This document shows, piece after piece, positions 35,924-45,146 of a stretch of DNA of 64,000 nt. This stretch comes from Stieleria mannarensis. Lineage in GTDB: Bacteria; Planctomycetota; Planctomycetia; Pirellulales; Pirellulaceae. How positions within the stretch are numbered: position 1 is the first letter of the stretch; each line of letters opens with the position of its first letter. Below the pieces are notes generated by a model. It made no database searches. It was not told the DNA's origin and saw nothing but the letters and a program-made list of their open reading frames with translations. The translations under genes and the position numbers were made by a program. Location: the NCBI RefSeq assembly GCF_014154935.1, contig NZ_JACEHH010000032.1, forward strand, positions 41,958-105,957, read 5' to 3'.

Positions 35924-36014
35924 GCAGAATGATTCGGGGCAGAATGATTCGGGGCAGAATGATGGGGGCAAAACGATGGGGGCGGAATGATGGGGAGTGT
36001 TATCGTTCTGCCCC
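35924..36014. repeat. Five-unit tandem repeat (14-15 bases) with inverted end copy
   Basis: Units GCAGAATGATTCGGG (35924, 35939) and 14-base variants of GCAGAATGATGGGG (35954, 35968, 35982) are in tandem. The reverse-complement word ATCGTTCTGCCCC follows at 36002-36014, so the array can fold back on itself. It sits between the PVC dehydrogenase stop (36075) and the sulfatase start. Confidence 0.75.
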
Positions 36015-36074
36015 GCACGATTCCGCCTTCCTCTCCATCGCCAGACCTTCACAGCGCCGGGCCGGGTACACGAC

Positions 36075-39000
36075 TTAAATCCCTCCTTCGGGCTGGAATC
36101 TGACGTCGGTGTCGATCGCTTTCAACTCGACCCGCAGACCGTGTTCGCGTCGATCGGGAGCGAGCCCGAAGGTGACGGTGTGCCGTCCTTTGGCCAGTTG
36201 GATCGGAGCGGTGAGGTCGTCGACCGATTCTCCGTCCACCCACAGCGTCAGGCCATCGATGGAATTGATTTCCAAACCAGCAGTCCCGGCGACTAGCACA
36301 TTGACGAAACCGCGGGCGAAGACGGTTTCCCCGGCCGGGAAATCTTCGGGCGGCAATTCTCCGTCGACCATGCTGTAGGCCGGCAGCCAATTGGCATCGC
36401 CGTGCGGCGGATCGGCGTCACGCGTCGCCGCGATCACGCGCCACTTTCGAATGACCGGACTTTCGTCGTTTGCGTAGGCGCCCGGTTTGCCTAGAACGGA
36501 GAGGAACTTGACCAGATCCAAGAACTCGCCGCGGTTTTGCAACTGGTCGGCCAGCCCCGAGGGCATCAGCGATTTCGCCGGAACCTCGGCTTCGATCTCG
36601 TCGGCGTCCAGACGCACCTCTTTGCCGAGTTCGGCCGAGTCGCGGACGACAACTTCGTTTTCATTTCGGAAGGTCACAATGCCCGTTTGCACTTGACCGC
36701 TGTCGAGTAGAAACGTCCGCGTCTCGTAGTGTTCTGCGATCGCGGCGTTGGGCTCGAGAATCGACTGAACCAGATACTTCGTTTTCGCCGCCGCACCCAC
36801 GGCCACCAGGTTCGGACCGATCACCGGACCGGCCGAACCGATCGCGTGGCAGCGGGTGCAGGAGACGGCCTGGCGGCGGTAAACCAACTCGCCACGCGCC
36901 GGATCGCCAAGTGCTTCTACGTCGGCGGTGAGTTTTTCCAGGTCCTCGGCAAGCAGTTGATCACTCAGCGAATCGGTCATCGCTGACCGGCGAAACAATT
37001 CCGCCAAACGATCAGAAAGCAGACCGGTGTCGCGATGAAATCGGCTGACGCTCTCGATGACCGCTGGGTGAATCTCGCCACCCTGCCGTCGGATATTCCG
37101 CAGCGCTTCGCCCAGCAGTTCGCCGCCGGTCTGGTGTTGCAAGAGCGTTTTGACAAGCGGCACCGGATCGACTCCCTGTGGATCTTCGGTCAACAGTCCG
37201 GCAGCCGCGTTGATTCCGCGAGCCAGATTCGCCTGGGCGAGCCCGGCCACCGCGGCATAACGCGTCGGCAGGTCACCGGACTGCGAGAGTTCCGCCAGCG
37301 TTTCCTCGTAACGTTTGCTGCTGGTTTTGGCGAGTGCCACGGCCAAAGCGTGTTTGACCGCGGCACGGTGCGCGTCACCTTGAATTGCCGCGATCTGATT
37401 GCGACCAGCCACACCCCACTCGCCTAGCGTTTCGGCAGCGTGAACGGCGATCGATTCGTTCTCGTGGCCGAGTAGTTTTTCGAATCCGCGAAACGCGCGT
37501 TTGAGTGACCGGGGGGCATCGGGATCGGCGATCTGCTGCAGCGTTTCCAGCATCGCGATCGTTGCCGCGTCGGACTTCAAGCCTCCTTCCTGGCTGATCG
37601 CCGCGACAATCATCAAGACGTCGTCGTCGGTCGCAGCCTCGCGTAGTTGATTCCCGATGGCGGTGATGTCATGCTCGGCCGGTGCATTCGCCTTTAGAAA
37701 CACCGCCAGACGACGCTGCAATCCGATCCCCGCGTTCTGCTCGGCAAACTCACGATGACTCGGTTTGGCGAATTGCAACGTCCCGGCATCCATCGCCGGA
37801 CGCCAGTAGCGTTCCAAGGCGTTCATCGTCTGGGGAAGTGCCAGGTCCAACACGGGGTCGCCGGGATGATCGAGTGAATTCAAGGCCGCCACAAACGACT
37901 CCGCACGGGGAATGAACCCGGCCGACAGCACGGCTTCCATTCGTGTGCGAGGGAAAGGATCCGCGGCCGCCCGGGCGATCATACCCACCGGATCGGAAAG
38001 CTGGTCGTGCCAGTACCGGATCACTCGCGAGCCGGCACTGCGGGCATGTCCATCGCTTGCGGCAAGGACCCGAGTAAGAATGTTTTCACTGACCCGTTCG
38101 ACGTTCTGGCACGCCCACATCGCTTCGACCAAGTGATGATCGTGATCCGGGGTATCGGGATCGAGCGATTCGACCCAGGATTCCAACGCGGCGAGCACCA
38201 GGTCTGGATCTCGTTCACTCAACTCCTTTCGGGCCTGATGACGCGTCCACGCTTCGGGGCTTTTCAAGTGGTCAATCAGCCCGTCGACGGAAACCCCCAC
38301 CAGCGTCGGCTTTTTCGCAAGCGGGCGTTGGGTGTGGGTGATCCGCCAGATGCGGCCGTGGTCGTGATCACGGCGAGGGTCGCGAAAATCATGCTGGGCG
38401 TGGTTGATGATGGAGTTGTACCAGTCGGCAACATAAACGGCGCCGTCGGGGCCGATCTTCACGTCGACCGGACGAAAGTTCGGGTGTCTGGAGCTGATCA
38501 GCGGGGCCAGCACTTTCGCGCTGAACCCGGCACCGTCTTCGATCAGCTCGTATCGGACCACCGTGCGACTCTTAAAACGCCCGGTCAACAATTGCCCTCG
38601 GATGTCTTCTCCGACATGACTGCCGGTCGCCAGATCGCCGCCGCATTGTTTTTCGGTACTGATCAGCGGTTTGACGCGAACCGCTTCGCCGCTGTTACCC
38701 GTCGCCGGGGACAGATACATGATCCGGGGGTTGTTCACCATGAAGGACTGCCCCCAACGATCGAAGACGTGCCCCCAAGGATTGCCACCGGTGCCACGGC
38801 AAAACAGTTGCAGCTTGAGCATTCGAGGGTTGAATTGATAGACCCCGCCGTTGAAATTGCGCACCACGCCGTATTGCGTTTCGACTTGAGAGTGCAGAAA
38901 AATGCCTTCTTGGAAATAAATCCAGCCTCCCGGGCCACGACGCCAGGCGCTGATGCTGTGATGACTGTCTTCGATCCCGAACCCCGTCAGCACCAATTCC

Positions 39001-39512
39001 TTGACATCGGCGACATCGTCACCATCGGTGTCCTTCAAGAAAAAGATGTCGGGCGATTGCGCGACGTAACAGCCGCCGTTGGCCAGTTCAATCCCGGTCG
39101 GAAGATACAGTCCTTCGGCGAACACCGTCGATTTGTCGGCCACGCCATCATCATCGGTGTCTTCCAGAATGATGATTTTGTCGTTGGCAACCTCGCCCGG
39201 CTTGAGCTGGGGATAGGCCCACGAACAGGCGACCCAAAGACGGCCTTTCGAGTCCCAATGCATATGGACCGGATTGGCAAACATCGGATCGGCGGCGAAC
39301 AAGTTGACTTGGTAACCCGGCAGTAAATCGAAGTTTTCTCGCTGCGACTGCGGATCATGATTGTTGATCAAATCCAAATCCGCGCCTTTCAGGTTCGCGG
39401 TCTTGATGCCCGTTGCGTCTTGTGCCGGTACCGTTTGTCCGATTGCCAATCCCGCCAGCAGCAAGCCGACCCAAGGCAACAGATTTCCAGTTCGATTCAT
39501 GGTCTTCATCAT
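36075..39512 (-). CDS. PVC-type membrane-bound dehydrogenase with HEAT repeats and cytochrome c domain
   Basis: A 1145-residue secreted protein. Signal sequence at the start (GNLLPWVGLLLAGLAIGQ). A dehydrogenase-type beta-propeller follows (about 55-420; DSKGRLWVACSWAYPQL, GGWIYFQEGIFLHSQ), then helical HEAT-like repeats (about 430-860), the cytochrome motif SCTRCHAIG near residue 883, and a C-terminal region containing LMPSGLADQLQ and a beta-rich end (GLTLWVDGESVDDLTAPI) like a PA14/NPCBM-type module. It is the standard planctomycete TIGR02604/TIGR02603 architecture; substrates are unknown, with sugars suspected. The ATG at 39512 has GGA upstream. The surrounding sulfatase and glycoside-type genes point to glycan oxidation. 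Confidence 0.9.
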   Translation of the reverse strand: MMKTMNRTGNLLPWVGLLLAGLAIGQTVPAQDATGIKTANLKGADLDLINNHDPQSQRENFDLLPGYQVNLFAADPMFANPVHMHWDSKGRLWVACSWAYPQLKPGEVANDKIIILEDTDDDGVADKSTVFAEGLYLPTGIELANGGCYVAQSPDIFFLKDTDGDDVADVKELVLTGFGIEDSHHSISAWRRGPGGWIYFQEGIFLHSQVETQYGVVRNFNGGVYQFNPRMLKLQLFCRGTGGNPWGHVFDRWGQSFMVNNPRIMYLSPATGNSGEAVRVKPLISTEKQCGGDLATGSHVGEDIRGQLLTGRFKSRTVVRYELIEDGAGFSAKVLAPLISSRHPNFRPVDVKIGPDGAVYVADWYNSIINHAQHDFRDPRRDHDHGRIWRITHTQRPLAKKPTLVGVSVDGLIDHLKSPEAWTRHQARKELSERDPDLVLAALESWVESLDPDTPDHDHHLVEAMWACQNVERVSENILTRVLAASDGHARSAGSRVIRYWHDQLSDPVGMIARAAADPFPRTRMEAVLSAGFIPRAESFVAALNSLDHPGDPVLDLALPQTMNALERYWRPAMDAGTLQFAKPSHREFAEQNAGIGLQRRLAVFLKANAPAEHDITAIGNQLREAATDDDVLMIVAAISQEGGLKSDAATIAMLETLQQIADPDAPRSLKRAFRGFEKLLGHENESIAVHAAETLGEWGVAGRNQIAAIQGDAHRAAVKHALAVALAKTSSKRYEETLAELSQSGDLPTRYAAVAGLAQANLARGINAAAGLLTEDPQGVDPVPLVKTLLQHQTGGELLGEALRNIRRQGGEIHPAVIESVSRFHRDTGLLSDRLAELFRRSAMTDSLSDQLLAEDLEKLTADVEALGDPARGELVYRRQAVSCTRCHAIGSAGPVIGPNLVAVGAAAKTKYLVQSILEPNAAIAEHYETRTFLLDSGQVQTGIVTFRNENEVVVRDSAELGKEVRLDADEIEAEVPAKSLMPSGLADQLQNRGEFLDLVKFLSVLGKPGAYANDESPVIRKWRVIAATRDADPPHGDANWLPAYSMVDGELPPEDFPAGETVFARGFVNVLVAGTAGLEINSIDGLTLWVDGESVDDLTAPIQLAKGRHTVTFGLAPDRREHGLRVELKAIDTDVRFQPEGGI

Positions 39513-39540
39513 CAATGATCCGATGTTGTTGGTGGATCGA

Positions 39541-39616
39541 GTTGGTGTTCAGGCTTTAGCCGCCCGCTGTCGCTGCTACGCAGCGACCGGGAGTCGCCTA
39601 AAGGCTTAACACCAAC
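39541..39616. repeat. 76-base palindromic element
   Basis: The outer arms GTTGGTGTTCAGGCTTTAG (39541) and its counterpart at 39598-39616 pair with three mismatches. An inner stem GTCGCTGC/GCAGCGAC closes around TAC. The element lies between the SGNH gene stop and the next start, and looks like a REP/MITE-type repeat or an intercistronic hairpin. Confidence 0.75.
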
Positions 39617-39636
39617 CCCGTGCCGCGATCGGAGAA

Positions 39637-40887
39637 CTAATTCGGTTTTGAAATTCGAGAAAGACGCCAGGAACGTGTCTTGAGCTCCATCCCTCGGCTC
39701 AGCTGTCGATCCAACTCGTTGGCCAGTCGGTTGAATTCGATCACTTCCCTGGGCAGCGATTTGCCGCTGGGGGACGCGCGGCGCTCGCCAACGATGTGGA
39801 CCTGATTGAGTGCCTTCCAGCTGTACGTGAATTGCAGATTCTTGTCATTGACCACCGCGCGATATGCTTGGGCAGCTTGGTGGGCCGGGGAGGAATCGAT
39901 GGCCACGCCTTGAGACCATGCTTGCGCGGTCGCGGTAGCAACGGGATTGTCATCCACCGTCAGTCGGTAGGTGCCGCGCGAAAGGTTTTCGACGACCAAA
40001 GTGTCTCGAATGAATTCCAGTTGTGGCGGAAGCGGCTGGTCGGTCGGCGGTCGCAGCCTCGGTGCAGATGTTTCGCTGACCTGAAATCTTAAATTCGACC
40101 CATCGGTTTCCAATTCAATGACCTCAACTCCTCGAGCCTCCACCGACTTGCTTGCCGCATCGATCCGCACTATCCAATTGGGTTGATGGGGGACTCGGTC
40201 GTCGGCCGTCAACTGATCAAAGAACGTGTGGCTGATGGCCCAATAACCATACGGATTGAGATGGATTCCGTTGCGGGTCAAATTCGGTCCCGCCGGTTCA
40301 TCCATCAGATAGCGAGACGCTTCGAACAGATCGACGAAGGGGACATTGGCGTCCGCGGCCACCTCGCGCATCGCATGGGTGTACGCCTGAAGTTCACGAT
40401 TCCGCCGCGCCCGGTCCGGTGTTCGTTTTCCCAGATCCTCGCATGCGATGGGTGAAACCAGGATCAGCCGGACTGCCGAATGACCGTTGTATTGTTTACC
40501 CGAGTGCGAATCGATCAGGGCGTTTAATTGGCTCCTAAACCGCTCCACGCCCTGTTCGCCATCGAAGGATTCGCCCATGCCGAAGCAGGCGATGATCACA
40601 TCCGTCTGATGGTCGGTCAGCGTCGATTCCTCGGTCGGGAACCCCGTCGGGCGATCACGTGCCGACAGCATGTCTCCGCCCCATCCCAAATTGCGAATCG
40701 AAACGGGGTTTTCGCGAGTGTGCTGCAAGAGCATCGTTTCCAGGTAGCCGTGAATCCTCAACTGATCGGCGAACGTGTTGCCGATGATCGCGATGCGGTC
40801 GCCGGGTCGAATGGGCGGCTCGGCGGATGCCAGCGAAGCGACCAAGAACCACAGGGAAAACGATGCGGGAAATAGATTTCTGAGCAT
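39637..40887 (-). CDS. SGNH/GDSL-like hydrolase with altered catalytic motifs
   Basis: A 416-residue secreted protein (signal MLRNLFPASFSLWFLVASLA). Residues about 30-230 have the SGNH fold layout: block I reads IAIIGNTFADQL where active enzymes have GDSxx, NLGWGGDM matches block II, and TRNGIHLNPYGYW matches block V, where the usual catalytic Asp position before His is Asn. So both the nucleophile and the Asp look altered. The rest (about 240-416) is a beta-rich and helical extension found in planctomycete relatives. It may act on an acetyl or sulfate-bearing glycan or only bind. It is followed by a palindrome and then the PVC dehydrogenase gene. Confidence 0.8.
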   Translation of the reverse strand: MLRNLFPASFSLWFLVASLASAEPPIRPGDRIAIIGNTFADQLRIHGYLETMLLQHTRENPVSIRNLGWGGDMLSARDRPTGFPTEESTLTDHQTDVIIACFGMGESFDGEQGVERFRSQLNALIDSHSGKQYNGHSAVRLILVSPIACEDLGKRTPDRARRNRELQAYTHAMREVAADANVPFVDLFEASRYLMDEPAGPNLTRNGIHLNPYGYWAISHTFFDQLTADDRVPHQPNWIVRIDAASKSVEARGVEVIELETDGSNLRFQVSETSAPRLRPPTDQPLPPQLEFIRDTLVVENLSRGTYRLTVDDNPVATATAQAWSQGVAIDSSPAHQAAQAYRAVVNDKNLQFTYSWKALNQVHIVGERRASPSGKSLPREVIEFNRLANELDRQLSRGMELKTRSWRLSRISKPN

Positions 40888-40926
40888 GGGGCCGAATGAA
40901 TTGATCGATGGAAAATCGCTTCAGAT

Positions 40927-41820
40927 CTACTTTCGGGGCTTCTTGTCGACACGTTCGATGTTCCAGGTCGAAACCTGCTGGTCGGCACGGGGCAGCGGAC
41001 GATCGACAGCCCAATGGACGGCATTGACCAACATCCGCACAAACGACTCCTCGGCGAAATCGCCGGGATGCCCGAACGAGGTTCCGAACACCTTGCCGCC
41101 CCACTCGTTCTGCCAGGCCCAGGCGACGACATCCGATTCGTGCGGTTTCACTTCGACAGTCCCGAACGCTCGCTTGAGTGTGCGTGCTCGCCCCTCTCCC
41201 GTTCCGCTCACCAACGGCAGACAGTCTGGCTCCAGCCGCGTCAAATAGAGCGTTCCGGGTGACACCCAGCGTTTCTTGGTCACGTGCGTCATGATCGGGT
41301 GGTCCAGGTTTTCTTGGACGACGCTGATATTTGTTTCGCTGGTTTGATGCACCACGTAGGGAGTGCCCAACGCGCGTCGACCGAAGCCATCATTCCATGG
41401 CTGGTTCGGATGCCCGGCCGGATACTTGAACGAATGATTGGCGGTCCTCAGCCCGATCACCGGTTTGCCGGACTGCACGTAGTCCACGATCGGCTGCAAT
41501 TCGTCGTCGGGCAGCTTCAGGAAACGCATGAAGAAGATCGCCAGATCGGCATCGGCTAAAACATTGATACCCGGCAAAACGTTTTCGGTTTTCTTCTCCG
41601 GATTTCCCTCGCCCATCACCACGGTCGTGCGAAACCCGAATCGTTCCAACTCTTCGGCAAACACCGGCATCGTCAGTTCTGGTGAGTAGTGCAACGTGCC
41701 GACCACGATCACCACGTGCGGTCGATCGGCCTCGGTGGATGCCGTCGCAACTCTGGCCGACACGACGGTCAGCGTGATCGCGGCAAGCAGAAGATTGATG
41801 GTTCGTCGTGGGAGATTCAT
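40927..41820 (-). CDS. ThuA-like domain protein, secreted
   Basis: A 297-residue secreted protein with signal NLLLAAITLTVVSARVATA. It has a class I glutamine amidotransferase-like ThuA fold: VVIVVGTLHYSPELTMPVF, ADLAIFFMRFLKLPDDELQP, GKPVIGLRTANHSFKY and GKVFGTSFGHPGDF. ThuA domains accompany trehalose and other sugar utilisation genes; in planctomycetes they lie in glycan clusters, function unresolved. The ATG at 41820 overlaps the stop of the upstream GHL15-like gene (ATGA). Start choice rests on this overlap and the signal sequence. Confidence 0.88.
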   Translation of the reverse strand: MNLPRRTINLLLAAITLTVVSARVATASTEADRPHVVIVVGTLHYSPELTMPVFAEELERFGFRTTVVMGEGNPEKKTENVLPGINVLADADLAIFFMRFLKLPDDELQPIVDYVQSGKPVIGLRTANHSFKYPAGHPNQPWNDGFGRRALGTPYVVHQTSETNISVVQENLDHPIMTHVTKKRWVSPGTLYLTRLEPDCLPLVSGTGEGRARTLKRAFGTVEVKPHESDVVAWAWQNEWGGKVFGTSFGHPGDFAEESFVRMLVNAVHWAVDRPLPRADQQVSTWNIERVDKKPRK

Positions 41821-43025
41821 TCGGCGGTTTCCTTGTTCTCTATCCAATCGATCTTGGCTTGTTTTGTTTCTAGATTGACCCAAACGTGGGCGTGCTGAAA
41901 GTCACGTTCCAACACCCACCCGGTTTTCGTGGCGTCGGCCAGCGGCGGCCCGAGTTTCTTGTCCAATTCCGGATACCACTCCAAACAACCATGCCTCATG
42001 CGATAACCCCAGTTGTAAATGAAATAAGAATGCTCTTGGGCACCGACTAGAAACGCAGCCAGTGGGAAAGTGATGTTCGCCGCTGCAAGTTGTTTTTTTC
42101 TTGCCAAGGGCATTGCCATCGCCTCGTTGTCGGTCCAAGCAAAACCGGGCCACGCTTTGAAGACGACGATTTTGCCCTGTTTTCCGGACTCGGCCATCGC
42201 CTGAATGTCCTTCAACATGCATTCCTTGGAATCACTGTTGAAATGACCGAAGTGCTCGATCATGACGGCATCGGTGTCATCGATAAAGTCGTTTCCAAGA
42301 TGCTTCGTCGGTGTCGTTCGAATACCGTTGTAAAAGATCAGTTTGTCCTGTCCGATTTTGGCGCGTGTTTCTTTGACGATTTCGACCAGCCCCTGTTGGA
42401 TCGCGTGGTATTTCGCGTCGCCCCAAACCGCGCGATTGGCTTCGGAAACGATTTGTGGAAAGGCGTCCATGAACACTCCATCACAGCTGCCATCAACGAC
42501 CGCCTTTTTGGCAACGTCACTCCACCACTGCCTGACCTCCGCGTTCGACAGATCGTAACGCATCAGGTTGCCCCTCTTTTTGTCCAGATTCCCCTCCACC
42601 GTTCGCAGCCACCACTGGGGATGCTTCTGATAGTCATCGTGCGCTCGAAACATGCTGTAGTCGAGAAACGTGTTCCAATAGAAGATCACCTTGATGTCAG
42701 GGTTGAACCGTTTCAACTGTCGCGCTTCATACTCAATCCCATCCTCGGTGTGATCGAACTGTTTGCCGGCGTGGCCTTTCTCCAAACAGATAAAACTCGC
42801 ATGCGAAGCGACAAATTCGGCCTCCGTCGCCGTCATCAAAGGACCGTCCTTGCCGAAATGAAATCCGACCGGGACGGTCTCCCAACTGAACGCAGGGTAG
42901 TGATCCGTTTTTCCCGGCGATTGAGTAAACCCGGGTGCCGTGCCCGTCAGAATGACGATGGGCAACACAACAGCGACGGCGAGGTTGCGGAGATCAAGAA
43001 TTCGCATGATTGAAATTGGAGGCAT
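41817..43025 (-). CDS. Putative glycoside hydrolase (GHL15-like TIM barrel)
   Basis: A 402-residue secreted protein (signal region IMRILDLRNLAVAVVLPIVI). A TIM-barrel-type sequence follows: FICLEKGHAGKQ, DIKVIFYWNTFLDYSM, VRQWWSDVAKKAVVDG, DGVFMDAFPQI (putative catalytic Asp), DKLIFYNGIRTT, VMIEHFGHF and KIVVFKAWPGFAW. The pattern resembles the hypothetical glycosyl hydrolase GHL15 family. Catalytic residues are not experimentally known to me, so the substrate is open. The ATG at 43025 has AAGGAG 11 bases upstream; an alternative ATG lies at 43007. It is cotranscribed with the ThuA-like gene through a 4-base overlap. Confidence 0.72.
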   Translation of the reverse strand: MPPISIMRILDLRNLAVAVVLPIVILTGTAPGFTQSPGKTDHYPAFSWETVPVGFHFGKDGPLMTATEAEFVASHASFICLEKGHAGKQFDHTEDGIEYEARQLKRFNPDIKVIFYWNTFLDYSMFRAHDDYQKHPQWWLRTVEGNLDKKRGNLMRYDLSNAEVRQWWSDVAKKAVVDGSCDGVFMDAFPQIVSEANRAVWGDAKYHAIQQGLVEIVKETRAKIGQDKLIFYNGIRTTPTKHLGNDFIDDTDAVMIEHFGHFNSDSKECMLKDIQAMAESGKQGKIVVFKAWPGFAWTDNEAMAMPLARKKQLAAANITFPLAAFLVGAQEHSYFIYNWGYRMRHGCLEWYPELDKKLGPPLADATKTGWVLERDFQHAHVWVNLETKQAKIDWIENKETAE

Positions 43026-43076
43026 GAAATTTCGGACTCCTTGCGTCAACCTTCCGTCGCGCGGGGTTTTGCAGGC

Positions 43077-43097
43077 GACGGCCCGGAACGGCCGTCG
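43077..43097. repeat. Short hairpin upstream of the GHL15-like gene
   Basis: CGACGGCC pairs with GGCCGTCG around CGGAA, between the sulfatase stop (43145) and the GHL15-like start. Part of the sequence (CGACGGCCCG) recurs in the repeat at 9063. No T-run follows on the minus strand, so it is not a clear terminator. Confidence 0.4.
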
Positions 43098-43144
43098 TCC
43101 GTGGGAAACGAATTGTTCTTAGCTGGACGATCAGGGCACGGGGC

Positions 43145-44941
43145 TCAGTCGAGCCCTGTGACGATCACGTAATAGGCCCCCAGCTCGCCTTCACTGATTT
43201 CGAAAAATGGGGCCAGTTGATACGACCCTCGTTTCAGATCGGTGACGAACGTGACCTCTTGGGCACCCTCTTGGACGGGTTTCCGGTCCAGGTCTTCGCC
43301 GTCGATCCGCAGGACTCCGTGGGTGGCGCCGATGGCATTTCCGGGCACCGATCGAAAGGCTGCGGTGGCACCCGAGACGTCCTCTCCGGCGGGCAGTGAG
43401 GCATTAATCGCCGCCGCCGATTCGGCCGGCCAACGGCGCAGCGAAATCTGAAACTTGCCGTCGCGAACCACTTTGACCGCCCAATGGCCGCGGTGGACCA
43501 GTTTTTCGGCGCCGTCTTGCGTGCGGTCGGCGGCGCGGATGGATCCCTGGTGCCAGGGGGGATACACCTTCTGAATCCAGTCGTGGGCGGTCAGGTTGAC
43601 GACCGGGTGTAGCGGGTGCCCCAAGTGGATTTCGGTGGTGCGTGCGAAGGTCGGTTCCAACTCGGCCCACCATTGTTCATAGAACGCTCGCATCTCTGCG
43701 ACGATTTCCGGGTGTTGGTCGGCGATGTTGTTCTTCTGGCCGGGGTCGGAGCTCACGTCGTACAGTTCTTTTCGATTGACCAGCCGATACTTGCCGGTCA
43801 TGACCGAACAACTGCGCCACTTGACGGGATCGCGAACACGCTGGGAATCACTGATCACAAAGCGTTTGGGCCAATCTATCTGCTTTTTTGGATCGAGCAG
43901 ATCGGCGATCGAAACGCCATCGAATTCCACGTCCGCCGGTTTCTTCACACCGGTTAAGTCAAGCAGGGTCGGGACGATGTCGACCGCGTGCGTCAGTTCA
44001 TTGACGTCGTGTCGTTTGTTCATTCCGACGGCGGGCCAATGCAAGAAGAACGGGACCCGGTGGCCGCCCTCGTACGGGCTTCCCTTGCCGGCTCTCATCC
44101 CGGCGTTGTAGATCTTTGCCCCGCTGGCCGTCCCGTTGTCGGTGGTGAAGACGAAGATGGTGTCGTCGGCGATTCCCAGGTCTTTGATCAGCCGGCGGGT
44201 CTTGCCGACGTTGTCGTCGATATTGGTGATCATGCCGTAAAACGCGGCGATGCTATCGGATTGCCCCTCGTACATTTTCAAATACTTCGGCGGGCAATGA
44301 AGCGGTTTGTGGGGTGCGTTCGTGGAGATGTACGCAAAAAACGGCTTTCCCTGTTCGGCACACTTGCGGATAAACACGTTGGCCTGCTGAAAGAAAACGT
44401 CGGTGCAAAAACCTTTCGCGGGAACGATCTCGCCGTTGTGAAAGTACGACCCGTCAAAGTAGGCGTTGTCCCAAACGTCGGGGGTTTGGCCGATTCCGCC
44501 GCCGCCATGTCGGTAAACCTCCGTGAACCCGCGGTCCTCGGGGCGATAGGGATAGTTGTCGCCGAGGTGCCATTTTCCGAACATGCCCGTTTCGTAGCCG
44601 GCGTCGGAGAACATCTGGCCGACCGTGACTTCGTCCTCACGCAACATCGACCGGCCCATGATCGTGTGCCAGACTCCGGTGCGGTTGGTCCAATGCCCGG
44701 TCAGCAGCGAGCAGCGTGTGGGGGAACAAGTCGGGGCGACATGATAATCACTCAGCCCTGTGCTTTCGGACGCCAGTTGGTCGATGTGCGGCGTCTTGAT
44801 GATCGGGTTCCCCGTGCATCCGAGGTCTCCGTAACCTTGGTCATCGCTGATGACGAACACGATGTTGGGCGGCGCCGCTGCGAGCGGTCCGGAAATGAAC
44901 AGGCCAAGAGTGGCCAGGAACAGACGACAGATGGAAGTCAT
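43145..44941 (-). CDS. Sulfatase (S1 family) with C-terminal extension
   Basis: A 598-residue secreted sulfatase, longer than its neighbour at 34398. Signal MTSICRLFLATLGLFISGPL precedes SDDQGYGDLGCTG. The activation motif is C72SPTRCSLLTG. GMFGKWHLGDNYPYRPEDRGF and VFTTDNGTASG are also present. After about residue 470 comes a beta-rich extension (HWAVKVVRDGKFQISLRRW, HGVLRIDGEDLDRKPVQEGAQ) like those of planctomycete arylsulfatases. The in-frame ATG at 44941 gives a clean signal peptide; the longer frame to 45055 is improbable. A two-component system begins just upstream on the same strand. Confidence 0.95.
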   Translation of the reverse strand: MTSICRLFLATLGLFISGPLAAAPPNIVFVISDDQGYGDLGCTGNPIIKTPHIDQLASESTGLSDYHVAPTCSPTRCSLLTGHWTNRTGVWHTIMGRSMLREDEVTVGQMFSDAGYETGMFGKWHLGDNYPYRPEDRGFTEVYRHGGGGIGQTPDVWDNAYFDGSYFHNGEIVPAKGFCTDVFFQQANVFIRKCAEQGKPFFAYISTNAPHKPLHCPPKYLKMYEGQSDSIAAFYGMITNIDDNVGKTRRLIKDLGIADDTIFVFTTDNGTASGAKIYNAGMRAGKGSPYEGGHRVPFFLHWPAVGMNKRHDVNELTHAVDIVPTLLDLTGVKKPADVEFDGVSIADLLDPKKQIDWPKRFVISDSQRVRDPVKWRSCSVMTGKYRLVNRKELYDVSSDPGQKNNIADQHPEIVAEMRAFYEQWWAELEPTFARTTEIHLGHPLHPVVNLTAHDWIQKVYPPWHQGSIRAADRTQDGAEKLVHRGHWAVKVVRDGKFQISLRRWPAESAAAINASLPAGEDVSGATAAFRSVPGNAIGATHGVLRIDGEDLDRKPVQEGAQEVTFVTDLKRGSYQLAPFFEISEGELGAYYVIVTGLD

Positions 44942-45146
44942 TAGCAGTCGCGAAATGAAGAGAGGGATCGAGGTTTTGAGCGAAGCCGTCTGGCGAGACT
45001 CCACTGCGGCATTGATGGGGGAACGATTATCGGCTCGGCAGCGGTGGTTGGCCATCCGGTGTTTACGGGACCGAACGCCACCCCCAGCGAGCTTCTCTAT
45101 CAGAAAGGTATGGCTGATTGCTGTAGGGCTCCTACTGCCAGCGACG

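Noticed and set aside
38007..39326. Plus-strand frame of 439 codons inside the PVC dehydrogenase gene
   Set aside because: Antisense to a well-supported gene with family motifs; product has no recognisable domain.
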